Below, piece by piece: positions 24,628 to 33,349 of a DNA stretch of 48,152 bases. Position 1 is the first letter of the stretch, and each line of letters begins with the position of its first letter. Source of the stretch: Acidobacteriota bacterium (GTDB lineage: Bacteria > Acidobacteriota > Vicinamibacteria > Fen-336); NCBI GenBank assembly GCA_003223555.1, contig QHVM01000085.1, positions 44,059 through 92,210 on the forward strand, read 5' to 3'. The notes under the pieces are model-generated. The model made no database searches. It was given only the letters and a program-made list of their open reading frames with translations, and was not told the origin of the DNA. The position numbers and the translations under genes are program-made.

Positions 24628-25749
24628 CTACGTCCGACCTCCGAGACGCCGCGACCACTTGCGGGCGAGGACCGAGCCGAGGCTCTCGCGTCCCCGTCCC
24701 GGTAGCAGCTCCACGTAGTCCTCGCCGATGCGGGCGATCCGTTCCAGGTCGCCGCCCGGCCGGGTGATCGTCACCCCGGGGACCTTTCCGCAGAAGGCCG
24801 TGCGATAGCCCGCCGCGCGGGCCAGGCGCCGGGCCGTGGGACCGCTCGCGTGCCACGGGTAACAGAGGTGGACGACCGGCCGGCCGGTGCGCCCTTCGAG
24901 CACCCGGCGCGCTTCGGCGAGCTCGAACCGGATGGCCGTCTCGCGCTCTTCGGGTGATTCGGTCCGGCCGCGGATCGTACGGCGCCGCACGCACTCCCGG
25001 AGCCGCCGCGGCCAGCCGGGACGCGAGAAGAACGCCTCGCCGCCCTCGTCGGCCACTCGCCGCACGCACGCGTCTCGGATGTCCGCCTCCTCGTGGAACC
25101 GCCAGACCTCCGCGGTGCGCGGCTCCGAGCGCAGAAGCGGGGTGCCGAGGGGGACCTGGGAGGCGAGCCGGTCGACTCCGTGGTCGTCGACGAGCGGCAC
25201 GTCCATGACCGCGTAGCCGCGCTGCATCGGCGGGGCCAGGAAGCCCACCACCTCGGGGGCGGTGTGCACGCGGGCGTGGCGATGGGTGTGGCTCTGGAAC
25301 TCGAGGAGGCCCTTGCCGGACAGGGCTTCGATCTGCTCCCAGGAGAGGAACGCATCCCCGTCCGTCCGGTCGCGGGCCCCGACGTGGTCCGGCACGCGGC
25401 CGGGCACGACGAACACGATGCCCTTCATGCCGTGGCGCTCGAGCAGTGGCTGCCCGACGCTCCACAAGCTGCCCCGGCCGTCGTCGAACGTGAGCACCAC
25501 CGCCCGATCCGGCGCGGGGCGAGCCCCGGTGAGCACGTCGAGATACTCCGACGACGACAGCGTGCGGTAGCCGTTGTCGGCCAGGTGCTGCAGCTTGCGG
25601 CCGAACGAGGCCGGCTCGAGGTCGTGGAAGACGAACACGGGCACGTCGCCGGGGGCCAGGGCGCCCCCGGTCACGAAGGCCGGATAGCGCCGCAGCAGGA
25701 GATCCCTGGGGACCTCCCAGATCTCGCGAATGTCCTGGACGAACCGCAT
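24628..25749 (-). CDS. Polysaccharide deacetylase (CE4/NodB family)
   Basis: Metal-dependent de-N-acetylase acting on an N-acetylated glycan. The 373 residues include VPVFVFHDLEPASFGRKLQ, the catalytic/metal-binding VVLTFDDGRGSLWSVG (TFDD box), EFQSHTHRHARVH (His-x-x-x-His ligands, here HTHRH), and a late VVHLCYPWHASGPTARRLA, which corresponds to the family's fourth motif. The C-terminal half is longer than minimal NodB. No signal peptide is visible, suggesting action on a lipid-linked intermediate in the cytoplasm or an uncleaved anchor. ATG 25749 follows the stop of the glycosyltransferase gene by four bases, so the two are coupled. Confidence 0.87.
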   Translation of the reverse strand: MRFVQDIREIWEVPRDLLLRRYPAFVTGGALAPGDVPVFVFHDLEPASFGRKLQHLADNGYRTLSSSEYLDVLTGARPAPDRAVVLTFDDGRGSLWSVGQPLLERHGMKGIVFVVPGRVPDHVGARDRTDGDAFLSWEQIEALSGKGLLEFQSHTHRHARVHTAPEVVGFLAPPMQRGYAVMDVPLVDDHGVDRLASQVPLGTPLLRSEPRTAEVWRFHEEADIRDACVRRVADEGGEAFFSRPGWPRRLRECVRRRTIRGRTESPEERETAIRFELAEARRVLEGRTGRPVVHLCYPWHASGPTARRLARAAGYRTAFCGKVPGVTITRPGGDLERIARIGEDYVELLPGRGRESLGSVLARKWSRRLGGRT

Positions 25750-25753
25750 TGCT

Positions 25754-26887
25754 TCAGGCCCGGCGCTTCTCGGCCAGGACCTCGTCGTACAGGTCCTGCA
25801 TCCGAGCGACGCAGGCCGAGATGTCGTAGCGGGCCGAGGCCTCCCGCGCCCGCGCGGCCAGCGAGGCGCGCAGCGCCTCGTCATCCAGGCTGCGCCGCAG
25901 GGCGGCCGCGAGCGCTTCGGGGTCGCGCGGCGGTACGAGGAGGCCGGTGAGGCCGTCCTCCAGCACCTCGCGGCAGCCGTCGACGGCGGTGGAGACGATC
26001 GCCTTTCCGGCGGCCATGGCCTCGAACAGCGCGAGCGGCGTGCCCTCGTAGGTGGAGGAGATGGCGAAGACGTCGATCGCGCCCAGCAGCGCGGGGACGT
26101 CCGGGCGGTGGCCGGCGAAGACCACCGAAGACGCGATGCCCAGCTCCTCGGCCTGCCTGCGCAGGGGATCCATCTGGTCGCCGTCGCCGGCGATCAGGAA
26201 ACGCGCATCGGTCCTCTGGTGGAGGACGCGGGCGGCAGCGTCGAGCAGGTACCGGTGACCCTTCTGCTCGCTCAGCCGGCCGATGGAGCCGACCACCGGC
26301 GCGTCGGCGGGCAAGCCCAGCTCCCGCCGCACGGCCCGCGCCACCGGAGGAGCGACGGCGGCGAACTCGGCCAGCGGCGCGCCGTTCCAGATGAGCCGCA
26401 CCTTGCCTTCGGGCACGTGACGCCGCCGGACGAGGAAGTCGCGTGTCGAGCCGCTCACGGCGATGGCGCGGTCGGTCAGCGGGGCGAGCAGCCGGTCGGC
26501 CAGCCCCTGATAGCCGGGCATGCGCGGGTCGGCGAAGTGCTCGTGGAGGACGAGCGCGGCGCCGGCTCGGCGCGCGGCCAGCCGGCCGAAGTCGGCCGCC
26601 GCATATCCGTGCACGTGGAGGATGGCCGCGCGCCGCTCCCGGGCCAGCCGGACCAGGTCGCCGAGGATGCGCGGATCGAAACGGCCGCGCCCGAGGTGAC
26701 GGACCGGGATGCCCTTTTCTTCCAGCAGCCGCGACGCGGGCTCGGGCCGCTTCAGGCCGCAGAGGGAGACCGTGAAGCGGCGGGGGTCGTAGCGGGGGAA
26801 CCACCACGAGAACAGCCGCGACACGCCGTGGATGCTCGAGCCGGCCACCCCGAACTTGTCGCAGACGTGGAGGACCGCGACCGGCAT
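25754..26887 (-). CDS. Family 4 glycosyltransferase
   Basis: A 377-residue GT-B enzyme. N-terminal VLHVCDKFGVAGSSIHGVSR, ILHVHGYAAADFGRLAARR and LHEHFADP; C-terminal IWNGAPLAEFA, VVGSIGRLSEQKGHRYLLDA, FLIAGDGDQMD and the EX7E site ISSTYEGTPLALFEAMAAGK. This is the EpsD/EpsF-like type used for exopolysaccharide assembly. ATG 26887 lies three bases from the stop of the upstream gene. Acceptor and donor cannot be read from the sequence. Confidence 0.9.
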   Translation of the reverse strand: MPVAVLHVCDKFGVAGSSIHGVSRLFSWWFPRYDPRRFTVSLCGLKRPEPASRLLEEKGIPVRHLGRGRFDPRILGDLVRLARERRAAILHVHGYAAADFGRLAARRAGAALVLHEHFADPRMPGYQGLADRLLAPLTDRAIAVSGSTRDFLVRRRHVPEGKVRLIWNGAPLAEFAAVAPPVARAVRRELGLPADAPVVGSIGRLSEQKGHRYLLDAAARVLHQRTDARFLIAGDGDQMDPLRRQAEELGIASSVVFAGHRPDVPALLGAIDVFAISSTYEGTPLALFEAMAAGKAIVSTAVDGCREVLEDGLTGLLVPPRDPEALAAALRRSLDDEALRASLAARAREASARYDISACVARMQDLYDEVLAEKRRA

Positions 26888-26890
26888 CGC

Positions 26891-27853
26891 TCAGGGCGGG
26901 GGCGCGGAGTCGTCCGCCGCGCCCCGCGAGCTCCACACGACGGCTCCCGACAGGGACAGGATCACGATGAGGCCGGCCCCGACGAGGCTGAAGGCCAGGG
27001 CGCTGTCGCGGGAGAGGCCGAGCTGCCGGAAGTAGACGATGAACACGCTCTCGCGGATTCCCCAGCCGTTGAAGGAGACCGGCACGGTCTGCACGAGCGT
27101 GCAGAGGGGGACGACGAGGAAACAGGCCGACAGGGGGAGGGGGATGCGCAGCGAGTGGGCGACCTCGTAGTAGTAGCAGACCACGAGCGCTTGCAGGGCC
27201 ACGCTGGCGGCGAAGGCGATCCACACGGCCGCCACCTGCTCGCGGAACACGTGCACGGCGCCCTGGGCGACCTCGAAGCGGCGCCGGATCCACGGGAAGG
27301 CATCCAGCCGCGAGAGGGCCATGAGGCGGCGGGCGATCCCGGGCGTGAAGTAGACGTACGCCATGACCGCGAACACGATCCCGAGCAGGAGGAGCGCGGG
27401 CAGCGCCCCGACCAGGCCCTTGACGGTGTCGCCGCCCAGGACGTACGCGGCGGCGGCCAGCAGGTAGAGCGCGCCCAGGCCCAGGATGCGGTCGATGGCG
27501 ACCACGGCCAGCGAGGCCGTCGTCGAGCCGGTCAGGCGCGAGCCGTCGCGGACCCGGATGACGTCGCCCCCGACGTTGCTGGGAAGGAAGTTGTTGAAGA
27601 AGGTCGCCACCAGGTACGACGCGGACAGGTGGCCCATCGTGGCCTGGTAGCCCTGGGCCCGTAGCAGCAGCCGCCACCGCCACGTCGCGAGGGTCAGCGT
27701 CAGGGTGTAGAGGGCGAGCGCCCCGCCCATGAGCAGGACGTCTCCCGTGCGCACGCGCCGGTTCAGGGCGCCGAGGTCGGTCGTGGAGAGCAGGTAGGCG
27801 AGGAGGGCCAGGCTCACCGCGACCTTGGCCATGACCAGTACGCCCTGTTTCAC
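26891..27853 (-). CDS. UPF0104 / LPG-synthase-TM-like membrane protein
   Basis: A 320-residue polytopic protein with eight or so helices of the lysylphosphatidylglycerol synthetase transmembrane type. Diagnostic elements are YLVATFFNNFLPSNVGGDVI, then RDGSRLTGSTTASLAVVAID and TVPVSFNGWGIRESVF near the C-terminus. No aminoacyl-transferase domain is attached, as in AglD-type and other glycan-associated members that may act in lipid translocation. It starts GTG 27853, overlapping the upstream gene's TGA (GTGA). The C-terminus is a short polar tail ending in PPP. Confidence 0.87.
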   Translation of the reverse strand: MKQGVLVMAKVAVSLALLAYLLSTTDLGALNRRVRTGDVLLMGGALALYTLTLTLATWRWRLLLRAQGYQATMGHLSASYLVATFFNNFLPSNVGGDVIRVRDGSRLTGSTTASLAVVAIDRILGLGALYLLAAAAYVLGGDTVKGLVGALPALLLLGIVFAVMAYVYFTPGIARRLMALSRLDAFPWIRRRFEVAQGAVHVFREQVAAVWIAFAASVALQALVVCYYYEVAHSLRIPLPLSACFLVVPLCTLVQTVPVSFNGWGIRESVFIVYFRQLGLSRDSALAFSLVGAGLIVILSLSGAVVWSSRGAADDSAPPP

Positions 27854-29061
27854 GGCTTCTTGTTCAGGATCTCGATGGCGTCGATGTCCGCGCCCTCGGT
27901 GATGGTGCCGCCGGCGAGGCAGGGATAGATCTCGCCGTCCTCGACCTTGACGTACCGCGCCTCGCTGATGCCGGTCCCGCGGAGGTCGAAGTCGCAGTGG
28001 TGCTCGTAGTTCTCGAGCCCCGGCGTCCGGGTGCCGCAGTCCATGCGGAGCCCGACGAGAACGAACGGCCCCTGGGGGCTGGACGCGGCATAAAGCGTCA
28101 CCGGCTCCGTTCCCGTCACTTGATAGACCCGGATGTCGGGGCCGGGGCCGTCGACCGCGGTGTCGACGAGGTCGACCGTCACGTATCCGCCCTGCCCGAG
28201 GCTCATGATGCCGCGGTAGCTGTCCTTGACGCCGAGGAAGACGGCGTCGGGAGCGCCCAGGACCTGTCCCGGATCGTTGTACCCGTCATGGGTGAGGGAG
28301 CAGTCGGGCAGCCACCAGTCCACGACCGACCGCGCGTACGATGCTTGCGCCGACCCGCCCTTGCTCGCGCCCGTCTCGATCGCGTCCAGGCACGTCGACA
28401 GAAGGCCGCGGCCGCGGTCGCCCTGCAGGAAGGCAAGGAGGCGGCGGGCGGCCGCGGCATGGGGCGCGCCCGCGACCAGGGCCGCGGTGGCGATCAGGGG
28501 CCGTACGTCGGACCGCCGGTGCTCGCCGGTGCCGGCCAGCGAGCGGGGCAGGAGGGCGTAACGCGCGCGGCGTAGCTCGCCGCCGTCCCTCGACACGCGG
28601 AGACGGTCCGCGGCCAGGCCCTGGAGGGACTCACGCGCGCCGCGCCCCGCCCTTCCCCCCAGCACGACGACGCGGTCCGGCGCGAGCGCGGAGAGCGATC
28701 CCGGCGGAGAGCCAGGAGGCACCACCACCCACACCCAGGGCAAGGAGCCCAGGTCGACCGACGTCTGCAGGTCGGCGACTCCTGCCTCGAGCAGGCGCGT
28801 CATCTCCGAATCGTCGCCGACCACGACGTCCGCTTCGCGGGGCGGATCGGGCTCGCCGACGTCGAGGACCACCGTCCATCCCGACTCGCGAGTGAAGGCG
28901 TCCAGCGCGGGCCGGAGGCAGGGCGCGAAGGCCTCGCTCGCCCGAAGGTGGAGGGCGCCCCGATCGGCGCCGGCCTTCGTCCCCGAGCCGAGGATCGCCA
29001 GGAGGAGGGCCACCCCGAGCGGGCTCCAGAGGCGGCGCGCCGTGGAGGGGGAGGTCGTCAT
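27850..29061 (-). CDS. Exported ModA-like binding protein fused to a C-terminal surface domain
   Basis: 403 residues with an N-terminal signal (RRLWSPLGVALLLAILGSG). Residues ~35-215 resemble periplasmic molybdate/sulfate-type binding proteins: LHLRASEAFAPCLRPALDAF, DVVVGDDSEMTRLLEAGVA and LIATAALVAGAPHAAAARRL. The C-terminal ~170 residues form a separate beta domain with four or five cysteines: DPGQVLGAPDAVFLG, LGQGGYVTVDLVDTAVDGPG, DIRVYQVTGTEPVTLY, and ISEARYVKVEDGEIYPC ending in DIDAIEIL. This latter domain is a pattern seen in secreted 'cell surface' proteins. No ABC permease is nearby, so molybdate uptake is unlikely. It overlaps both neighbours by four bases. Confidence 0.75.
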   Translation of the reverse strand: MTTSPSTARRLWSPLGVALLLAILGSGTKAGADRGALHLRASEAFAPCLRPALDAFTRESGWTVVLDVGEPDPPREADVVVGDDSEMTRLLEAGVADLQTSVDLGSLPWVWVVVPPGSPPGSLSALAPDRVVVLGGRAGRGARESLQGLAADRLRVSRDGGELRRARYALLPRSLAGTGEHRRSDVRPLIATAALVAGAPHAAAARRLLAFLQGDRGRGLLSTCLDAIETGASKGGSAQASYARSVVDWWLPDCSLTHDGYNDPGQVLGAPDAVFLGVKDSYRGIMSLGQGGYVTVDLVDTAVDGPGPDIRVYQVTGTEPVTLYAASSPQGPFVLVGLRMDCGTRTPGLENYEHHCDFDLRGTGISEARYVKVEDGEIYPCLAGGTITEGADIDAIEILNKKP

Positions 29062-29621
29062 CGCGCGCGCAGCGTGAAGGCGTGGTCACGGGAGTTGCAG
29101 GTGCCGAGAGCGCCTTCGTCGTCGTCGGGGTCGCCGAGGGCCAGGTAGCCCATCAGGTTGCCGGTGACCACCTCGCCCCGCCCGTCGGCGGCGCGAGTGA
29201 CGGAGCCGGTGCCGATGGCATGGAGCCACAGACGACGGCGCTCGTTCGAGAGGGCACCGTCGCCGGTCGTGCCGAGTCCCCCTCGCAGCGTGGCGTTCTC
29301 GGCCAGGAACTCCAGCTCCAGCGCGGAGGGCTCGCCGTCGAGCAGCACCTGTACGCCCGGATGGGGCGACGTCCCGGCGGCGGCCGCCCCCATCGGGAAG
29401 GACAGCGCCGTGACCGGCATGTTGCAGCCGCGGTCGGGCAGGATCTGGAGGAGATAGCGTCCGGCCACGACGCCGGCGGCTCCGGACGGGGTGGCAGTGG
29501 GGGTGGGCGTGGGCGAACCGCTCGGCGTGCTGGGCGCCGATCCGCATCCGGCAGCGAGGCATCCCGTCACGATGAGAGCCAGCGGTGATCGAGGTCTCGC
29601 GCTGCCCCGCAAACACGGCAT
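29058..29621 (-). CDS. Small lipoprotein of unknown function
   Basis: 187 residues with a lipoprotein signal: SPLALIVTGCLAAGC places the lipidated Cys in a LAAGC lipobox, followed by a Ser/Thr/Pro linker (SGSPTPTPTATPSG). The mature part has several cysteines (DRGCNMPV, GTCNSRDHAF) and no known domain. ATG 29621 lies inside a -10 hexamer (TATCAT, 29620-29625) of a good minus-strand promoter; if that promoter is used, the real start is TTG 29612 (RGSARPRSPLALIV), seven bases downstream, giving a leaderless mRNA and a more normal signal peptide. Overlaps the ModA-like gene by ATGA. Confidence 0.75.
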   Translation of the reverse strand: MPCLRGSARPRSPLALIVTGCLAAGCGSAPSTPSGSPTPTPTATPSGAAGVVAGRYLLQILPDRGCNMPVTALSFPMGAAAAGTSPHPGVQVLLDGEPSALELEFLAENATLRGGLGTTGDGALSNERRRLWLHAIGTGSVTRAADGRGEVVTGNLMGYLALGDPDDDEGALGTCNSRDHAFTLRAR

Positions 29622-29649
29622 GATACAGTAGCCGCCCGGAAAGGGTCAA
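29620..29649 (-). promoter_or_regulatory. Promoter of the lipoprotein-led minus-strand operon
   Basis: Minus-strand TTGACC (29644-29649), 18-nt spacer, TATCAT (29620-29625). It overlaps the annotated ATG of the lipoprotein, and the predicted +1 falls on an in-frame TTG at 29612. It probably drives the coupled minus-strand genes down to the flippase. Confidence 0.55.
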
Positions 29650-29688
29650 CGATTGGAGCAGCGCCGTCCGATCGCCATCCAGCAGGCG

Positions 29689-30408
29689 ATGAGTGATCCC
29701 CGGCGGTCGGCCCTCGGCAAGTACCAGGACCTGGTGGTGGGCAGCCGCAGCCTGCCGCGGCTGCTCCTCCACGAAGCGGTCGTGACCGCGACGTCCTGGG
29801 TCCCGGGAGCGCTCGGCCTGGCGCTGCGCCGCGTCGGCTACCGGTGGCTGCTCGGCGCGGTCGGGCGCAACGTCACCTTCGGCCATGGCGTGGTGCTGCG
29901 CCACCCGAACAAGATCAGGATCGGCGACGACGTGGTGGTGGACGACCTGGTCGTCCTGGACGCGAAGGGCGAGAACAACCAGGGCATCACGATCGGCAGC
30001 GGCGTGTTCCTGGGGCGGGGGACGATCCTCTCCTGCAAGGACGGCGACATCACCCTCGGCGACCATGTCAACATCGGCTTCCATTCGGAGATATTCTCCG
30101 GCTCGTCGGTGACGGTCGGGGCCTACGGGCTGTTCGCCGCCTACACGTACCTCGTCGGCGGCGGGCACGAGTTCGACCGCGCGGGGGTGCCGGTCGTCGA
30201 GCAGGCGCGCCGCTCGAAGGGCATCGCGCTCGGGGAGAACGTGTGGCTCGGCGCCGGGGCCAAGGTCATGGACGGCGTCCGCATCGGGCGCGACGTCGTG
30301 GTCGGAGCCGGGGCGGTCGTCATCGAAGACCTTGCGGACGGCGTGGTGGCGGCCGGGGTACCGGCGCGGGTGGTACGCCAGCGGGACGAGGGCTCCTCGT
30401 CCGCATGA
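29689..30408 (+). CDS. Hexapeptide-repeat acyltransferase (left-handed beta-helix)
   Basis: Probable O- or N-acetyltransferase modifying a surface glycan. From about residue 60 the sequence is a left-handed parallel beta-helix with [LIV]GxxxxI-type hexapeptides: NKIRIGDDVVVDDLVVLD, GITIGSGVFLGRGTILSCKD, and finally KGIALGENVWLGAGAKVMDG, VRIGRDVVVGAGAVVIEDLA. HEFDR (after YLVGGG) supplies a candidate catalytic His. I prefer ATG 29689 (MSDPRRSALGKYQDLVVG, 239 residues); TTG 29653 would add 12 residues. Divergent from the lipoprotein operon across ~60 bases. Confidence 0.87.
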   Translation: MSDPRRSALGKYQDLVVGSRSLPRLLLHEAVVTATSWVPGALGLALRRVGYRWLLGAVGRNVTFGHGVVLRHPNKIRIGDDVVVDDLVVLDAKGENNQGITIGSGVFLGRGTILSCKDGDITLGDHVNIGFHSEIFSGSSVTVGAYGLFAAYTYLVGGGHEFDRAGVPVVEQARRSKGIALGENVWLGAGAKVMDGVRIGRDVVVGAGAVVIEDLADGVVAAGVPARVVRQRDEGSSSA

Positions 30409-30439
30409 GCCGGCAGGGAGCCGGCGCGGCGGGGCCCGT

Positions 30440-31492
30440 TTGAACCAAAGACGGATATTGGTGGTGACCTCGGGCGCGCTGTTCGTCCGCGGCGGCCACC
30501 TGACGATCGCGGAAGAGACCGCGTCCGCCCTCCGCCGAGCGGGCCATCAGGCCGAGGTGCTCATCACCCCCCAGAACCGCTTCGGCCGCCAGCTCTCGGC
30601 CTACCTGGCCAACTGGCTGACCGACGTGGGGGAGACGGCCGACGGCAAGCCGGTCGACCAGGTCATCTCGCTGCGCTTCCCCTCCTATGCCGTGCGCCAC
30701 CCGCGGCACGTCTGCTGGCTGAACCATCGTATGCGCGAGTACTACGACCTGTGGGAGCGCTTCGTGCGTGGCCTGGGGCGCCAGGGCCGCTTCAAGGAGG
30801 GCGTGCGCCGCCGGCTCTTCCACGGCGTGGACCGCTGGCTCCTCACGCGCAACGTGACCCGGCTCGTCGCGCAGTCCCGCACGATCCAGTCCCGGCTCCA
30901 GCGCTTCGGCGGCATCGCGAGCGAGCTGCTCTACCCGCCGCCGCCCGAGCGGCCGTACCGCACCGACGGCTACGGTGATTACGTGTTCGCGGTCTCCCGG
31001 CTGCATCCGCTGAAGCGGCTGGACCTGCTCGTCGAAGCGGCGGCCGTCGCCCGAGACCGCACGCTCTGCTTCAAGATCGCCGGGGAGGGGGAGGAAGAAG
31101 CGCGCCTGCGCGAGCGGATCCGTGAGCTGAGGCTCGACGACCGGGTCGAGCTCCTGGGGCCGGTGAGCGACGCTCGGCTCGTGGACCACTACGCGCGCTG
31201 CCGCGCCGTGTACTTCGCGCCCTGGAACGAGGACTACGGGTTCGTGACGCTGGAGGCGTTCCGGTCCGGGAAGGCGGTGTTGACCGCGACCGACAGCGGC
31301 GGGCCGGCCGAGCTGGTCCGCCACGGCGAGAGCGGCCTCGTCGCGGAGCCGACCGCGGAGGCCGTGGCCGCCCAGCTCGACCTGCTCGGCGGCGAGCGCG
31401 GCCTGGCCGAACGCCTGGGCGAAGGCGCACGGCGCGCCTCGGCCGAGCACCGCTGGGATCGCGCGGTGGAAGAACTCCTGAGGCCCGTCTAG
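30440..31492 (+). CDS. Family 4 glycosyltransferase
   Basis: A 350-residue GT-B protein. N-terminal [40 protein letters not shown] and [20 protein letters not shown]-terminal [36 protein letters not shown] and the EX7E region [20 protein letters not shown]. The [13 protein letters not shown] segment is common in GT4 enzymes of O-antigen and exopolysaccharide loci. TTG 30440 fits the conserved N-terminus; upstream in-frame codons back to 30332 overlap the acyltransferase gene and look non-coding. A TAGAAT hexamer spans the stop codon and may serve the next gene. Confidence 0.88.
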   Translation: MNQRRILVVTSGALFVRGGHLTIAEETASALRRAGHQAEVLITPQNRFGRQLSAYLANWLTDVGETADGKPVDQVISLRFPSYAVRHPRHVCWLNHRMREYYDLWERFVRGLGRQGRFKEGVRRRLFHGVDRWLLTRNVTRLVAQSRTIQSRLQRFGGIASELLYPPPPERPYRTDGYGDYVFAVSRLHPLKRLDLLVEAAAVARDRTLCFKIAGEGEEEARLRERIRELRLDDRVELLGPVSDARLVDHYARCRAVYFAPWNEDYGFVTLEAFRSGKAVLTATDSGGPAELVRHGESGLVAEPTAEAVAAQLDLLGGERGLAERLGEGARRASAEHRWDRAVEELLRPV

Positions 31493-31504
31493 AATCGGAC
31501 AGGA

Positions 31505-31547
31505 TCCCTCACCCTACCCTCTCTCCCAAAGGGGAAGAGGGGAAGGC
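31505..31547. repeat. Short palindromic intergenic repeat
   Basis: CCCTCACCCTACCCTCTCTC at 31506-31525 continues CCAAAGGGGAAGAGGGGAAG: the arms CCCTCTCTCCC and GGGGAAGAGGG are near-complementary around AAA. This CCCTCACCC...CCCTCTCCC..GGGAGAGGG motif resembles repetitive extragenic palindromes known from many high-GC bacteria. One copy only in this window, in the 70-nt gap before the mutase gene. Confidence 0.5.
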
Positions 31548-31562
31548 GGGGGTTGGGGGTTG

Positions 31563-33194
31563 ATGACCAAGAAGGCGGTCGAGGAGACGCCCCCCTTCGT
31601 CGAGACCCGGCCCTCGCGCGTCCACACGACCATCTCCGGCCGGCCCATCGAGCCGCTGTACCGTCCCGAAGACCTCGTGGGCTTTGACTACGCGCGCGAC
31701 CTCGGTGACCCGGGCGAGCTTCCCTACACGAGGGGCATCCACCGGACGATGTACCGCGGCAAGGTCTGGACCATGCGGCAGTTCGCCGGGTTCGGGACGC
31801 CGCGGGAGACGAATGCCCGCTTCAAGTACCTGCTCGAGCACGGCGTCCACGGCCTGTCGGTCGCCTTCGACCTGCCGACGCTCATGGGCCGCGATCCCGA
31901 CCACCCGCTCTCGCTCGGGGAAGTGGGCAAGTGCGGGGTGGCGGTCAGCTCGCTGCAGGACATGGAGACGCTCTTCGAGGGGATCCCGCTGGACCAGGTG
32001 AGCACGTCGATGACGATCAACTCGCCGGCGGCGATGCTGCTCGCCTTCTACATATGCGTGGCCGAGAAGCAGGGCATCTCGCCGGTGAAGCTCTCGGGCA
32101 CGGTCCAGGCCGACATCCTGAAGGAGTTCATCGCCCAGAAGGAATACATCTTCCCGCCGCGTCCCAGCATGCGCGTCGTGGTGGACATGATCCGCTACTG
32201 CACGGAGCGCCTGCCGAAGTGGAACTCGATCTCCATCTCCGGCTACCACATCCGCGAGGCCGGCTCGACGGCCGCCCAGGAGCTGGCCTTCACGCTCCGC
32301 GACGGCGTGGAGTACGTGCAGTGGTGCGTCGACGCCGGCATGGACGTCGACGGCTTCGCGCCCCGCCTGTCGTTCTTCTTCAACTCCCACAGCGACTTCT
32401 TCGAGGAGATCGCCAAGTTCCGCGCCGCCCGCCGCATCTGGGCGCGGGTCATGAAGGAGCGCTTCGGCGCGAAGAGCCCCCGCTCCTGGATGTGTCGCTT
32501 CCACACCCAGACCGCGGGGGTCAGCCTCACCGCCCAGCAGCCGTACAACAACGTCGTGCGCACGGCGCTGCAGGCCCTGGCCGCGGTGCTCGGCGGCACG
32601 CAGTCGCTCCACACCAACTCGCTCGACGAGGCCCTGGCCCTGCCCACGCAGGAGGCCGTGACGATCGCCCTGCGCACCCAGCAGATCATCGCCCACGAGT
32701 CGGGGGTGGCGAACACCGCCGATCCGCTGGGCGGCTCGTACTTCGTGGAAAAGCTCACGAACGACATCGAGGCCGACGCCCTCGAGTACTTCCGGAGGAT
32801 CGACGCGATGGGCGGGATGGTGGGCGCCATCGAGCGCGGCTATCCGCAGCGGGAGATCCAGGAGGCCGCCTTCCAGTTCCAGAAGGCGGTGGAGCGCAAG
32901 GAGAAGGTCATCGTGGGCGTCAACGAGTACGCGATGGAGGAAAAGCCGTTCCCCATCCTGTACATCGACGAGAAGGTGGCCGAGGAGCAGGTCGGCCGCG
33001 TCGAGGCCCGGCGGCGTTCCCGTGACGGCGGGCAGGTGCGCGCGGCGCTGGGCCGGCTGCAGGAGGTCGCGCGCGGCACGGGCAACGTCATGGAGCCGAT
33101 CCTGGAGGCCGCGCGGGCGTACGCGACGCTCGGCGAGATGTGCGACGCCCTGCGCGAAGTGTGGGGCGAGTACGTGGAACCCCCGATCTTCTAA
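31563..33194 (+). CDS. Coenzyme-B12 acyl-CoA mutase large subunit, isobutyryl-CoA-mutase type
   Basis: Radical B12 enzyme interconverting branched and linear acyl-CoAs. The 543 residues form the substrate-binding TIM barrel ([79 protein letters not shown]). The B12-binding domain is separate, in the next gene. Substrate choice is read from two positions 118 residues apart: methylmalonyl-CoA mutase has Tyr89/Arg207, isobutyryl-CoA mutase Phe80/Gln198. Here they are Phe74 (RQFAGFG) and Gln192 ([12 protein letters not shown]). His229 matches catalytic His244. So isobutyryl/n-butyryl-CoA interconversion, or a relative, fits better than methylmalonyl-CoA; database labels would probably say methylmalonyl-CoA mutase. 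ATG 31563 follows GGGGG; a TTG one codon earlier is possible. Confidence 0.9.
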   Translation: MTKKAVEETPPFVETRPSRVHTTISGRPIEPLYRPEDLVGFDYARDLGDPGELPYTRGIHRTMYRGKVWTMRQFAGFGTPRETNARFKYLLEHGVHGLSVAFDLPTLMGRDPDHPLSLGEVGKCGVAVSSLQDMETLFEGIPLDQVSTSMTINSPAAMLLAFYICVAEKQGISPVKLSGTVQADILKEFIAQKEYIFPPRPSMRVVVDMIRYCTERLPKWNSISISGYHIREAGSTAAQELAFTLRDGVEYVQWCVDAGMDVDGFAPRLSFFFNSHSDFFEEIAKFRAARRIWARVMKERFGAKSPRSWMCRFHTQTAGVSLTAQQPYNNVVRTALQALAAVLGGTQSLHTNSLDEALALPTQEAVTIALRTQQIIAHESGVANTADPLGGSYFVEKLTNDIEADALEYFRRIDAMGGMVGAIERGYPQREIQEAAFQFQKAVERKEKVIVGVNEYAMEEKPFPILYIDEKVAEEQVGRVEARRRSRDGGQVRAALGRLQEVARGTGNVMEPILEAARAYATLGEMCDALREVWGEYVEPPIF

Positions 33195-33332
33195 CGCAGA
33201 GGACGCAGAGAACGAACGGAGAGGACGCAGAGGAAAAAGGGATAGAGGTAAGGGACTAGCGCACAATGAATCTCGCGGCGTTCCCATGATGCTCTCTGCG
33301 ACCTCTCCGTTTCCCTCTGCGACCTCTGCGTT
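33193..33332. repeat. Dispersed inverted-repeat element, copy 3 (between mutase subunits)
   Basis: A 140-nt element bounded by AACGCAGAG (33193-33201) and CTCTGCGTT (33324-33332). The left arm is AACGCAGAGGACGCAGAG then AACGAACGGAGAGGACGCAG; the right arm TCTGCGACCTCTCCGTTTCC then CTCTGCGACC. Its first two bases complete the TAA stop of the mutase large subunit, so it sits exactly at the gene end. The 50-nt centre (GGGATAGAGGTAAGGGACTA onward) is unlike copy 1. The arms would form a long hairpin in the mutase transcript. Confidence 0.85.
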
Positions 33333-33349
33333 GAGAGGCAATTCAGGCC

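Noticed and set aside
27850-29061. A modABC molybdate uptake operon
   Set aside because: No permease or ATPase gene adjoins; the neighbours are glycan and membrane proteins, and the protein has an extra C-terminal domain.
22482-29621. A complete, novel defence or secretion system in the minus-strand cluster
   Set aside because: Every gene with a recognisable fold belongs to polysaccharide or envelope families; there are no nucleases, helicases, toxins or secretion ATPases in the cluster.
31563-33194. Plain annotation as methylmalonyl-CoA mutase
   Set aside because: Both substrate-selecting residues differ from that enzyme and match isobutyryl-CoA mutase; the general family name is kept with the subtype stated as inference.
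5464-33332. CRISPR repeats
   Set aside because: The AACGCAGAG elements are inverted pairs at scattered loci, not regularly spaced direct repeats with unique spacers, and no cas gene is present.
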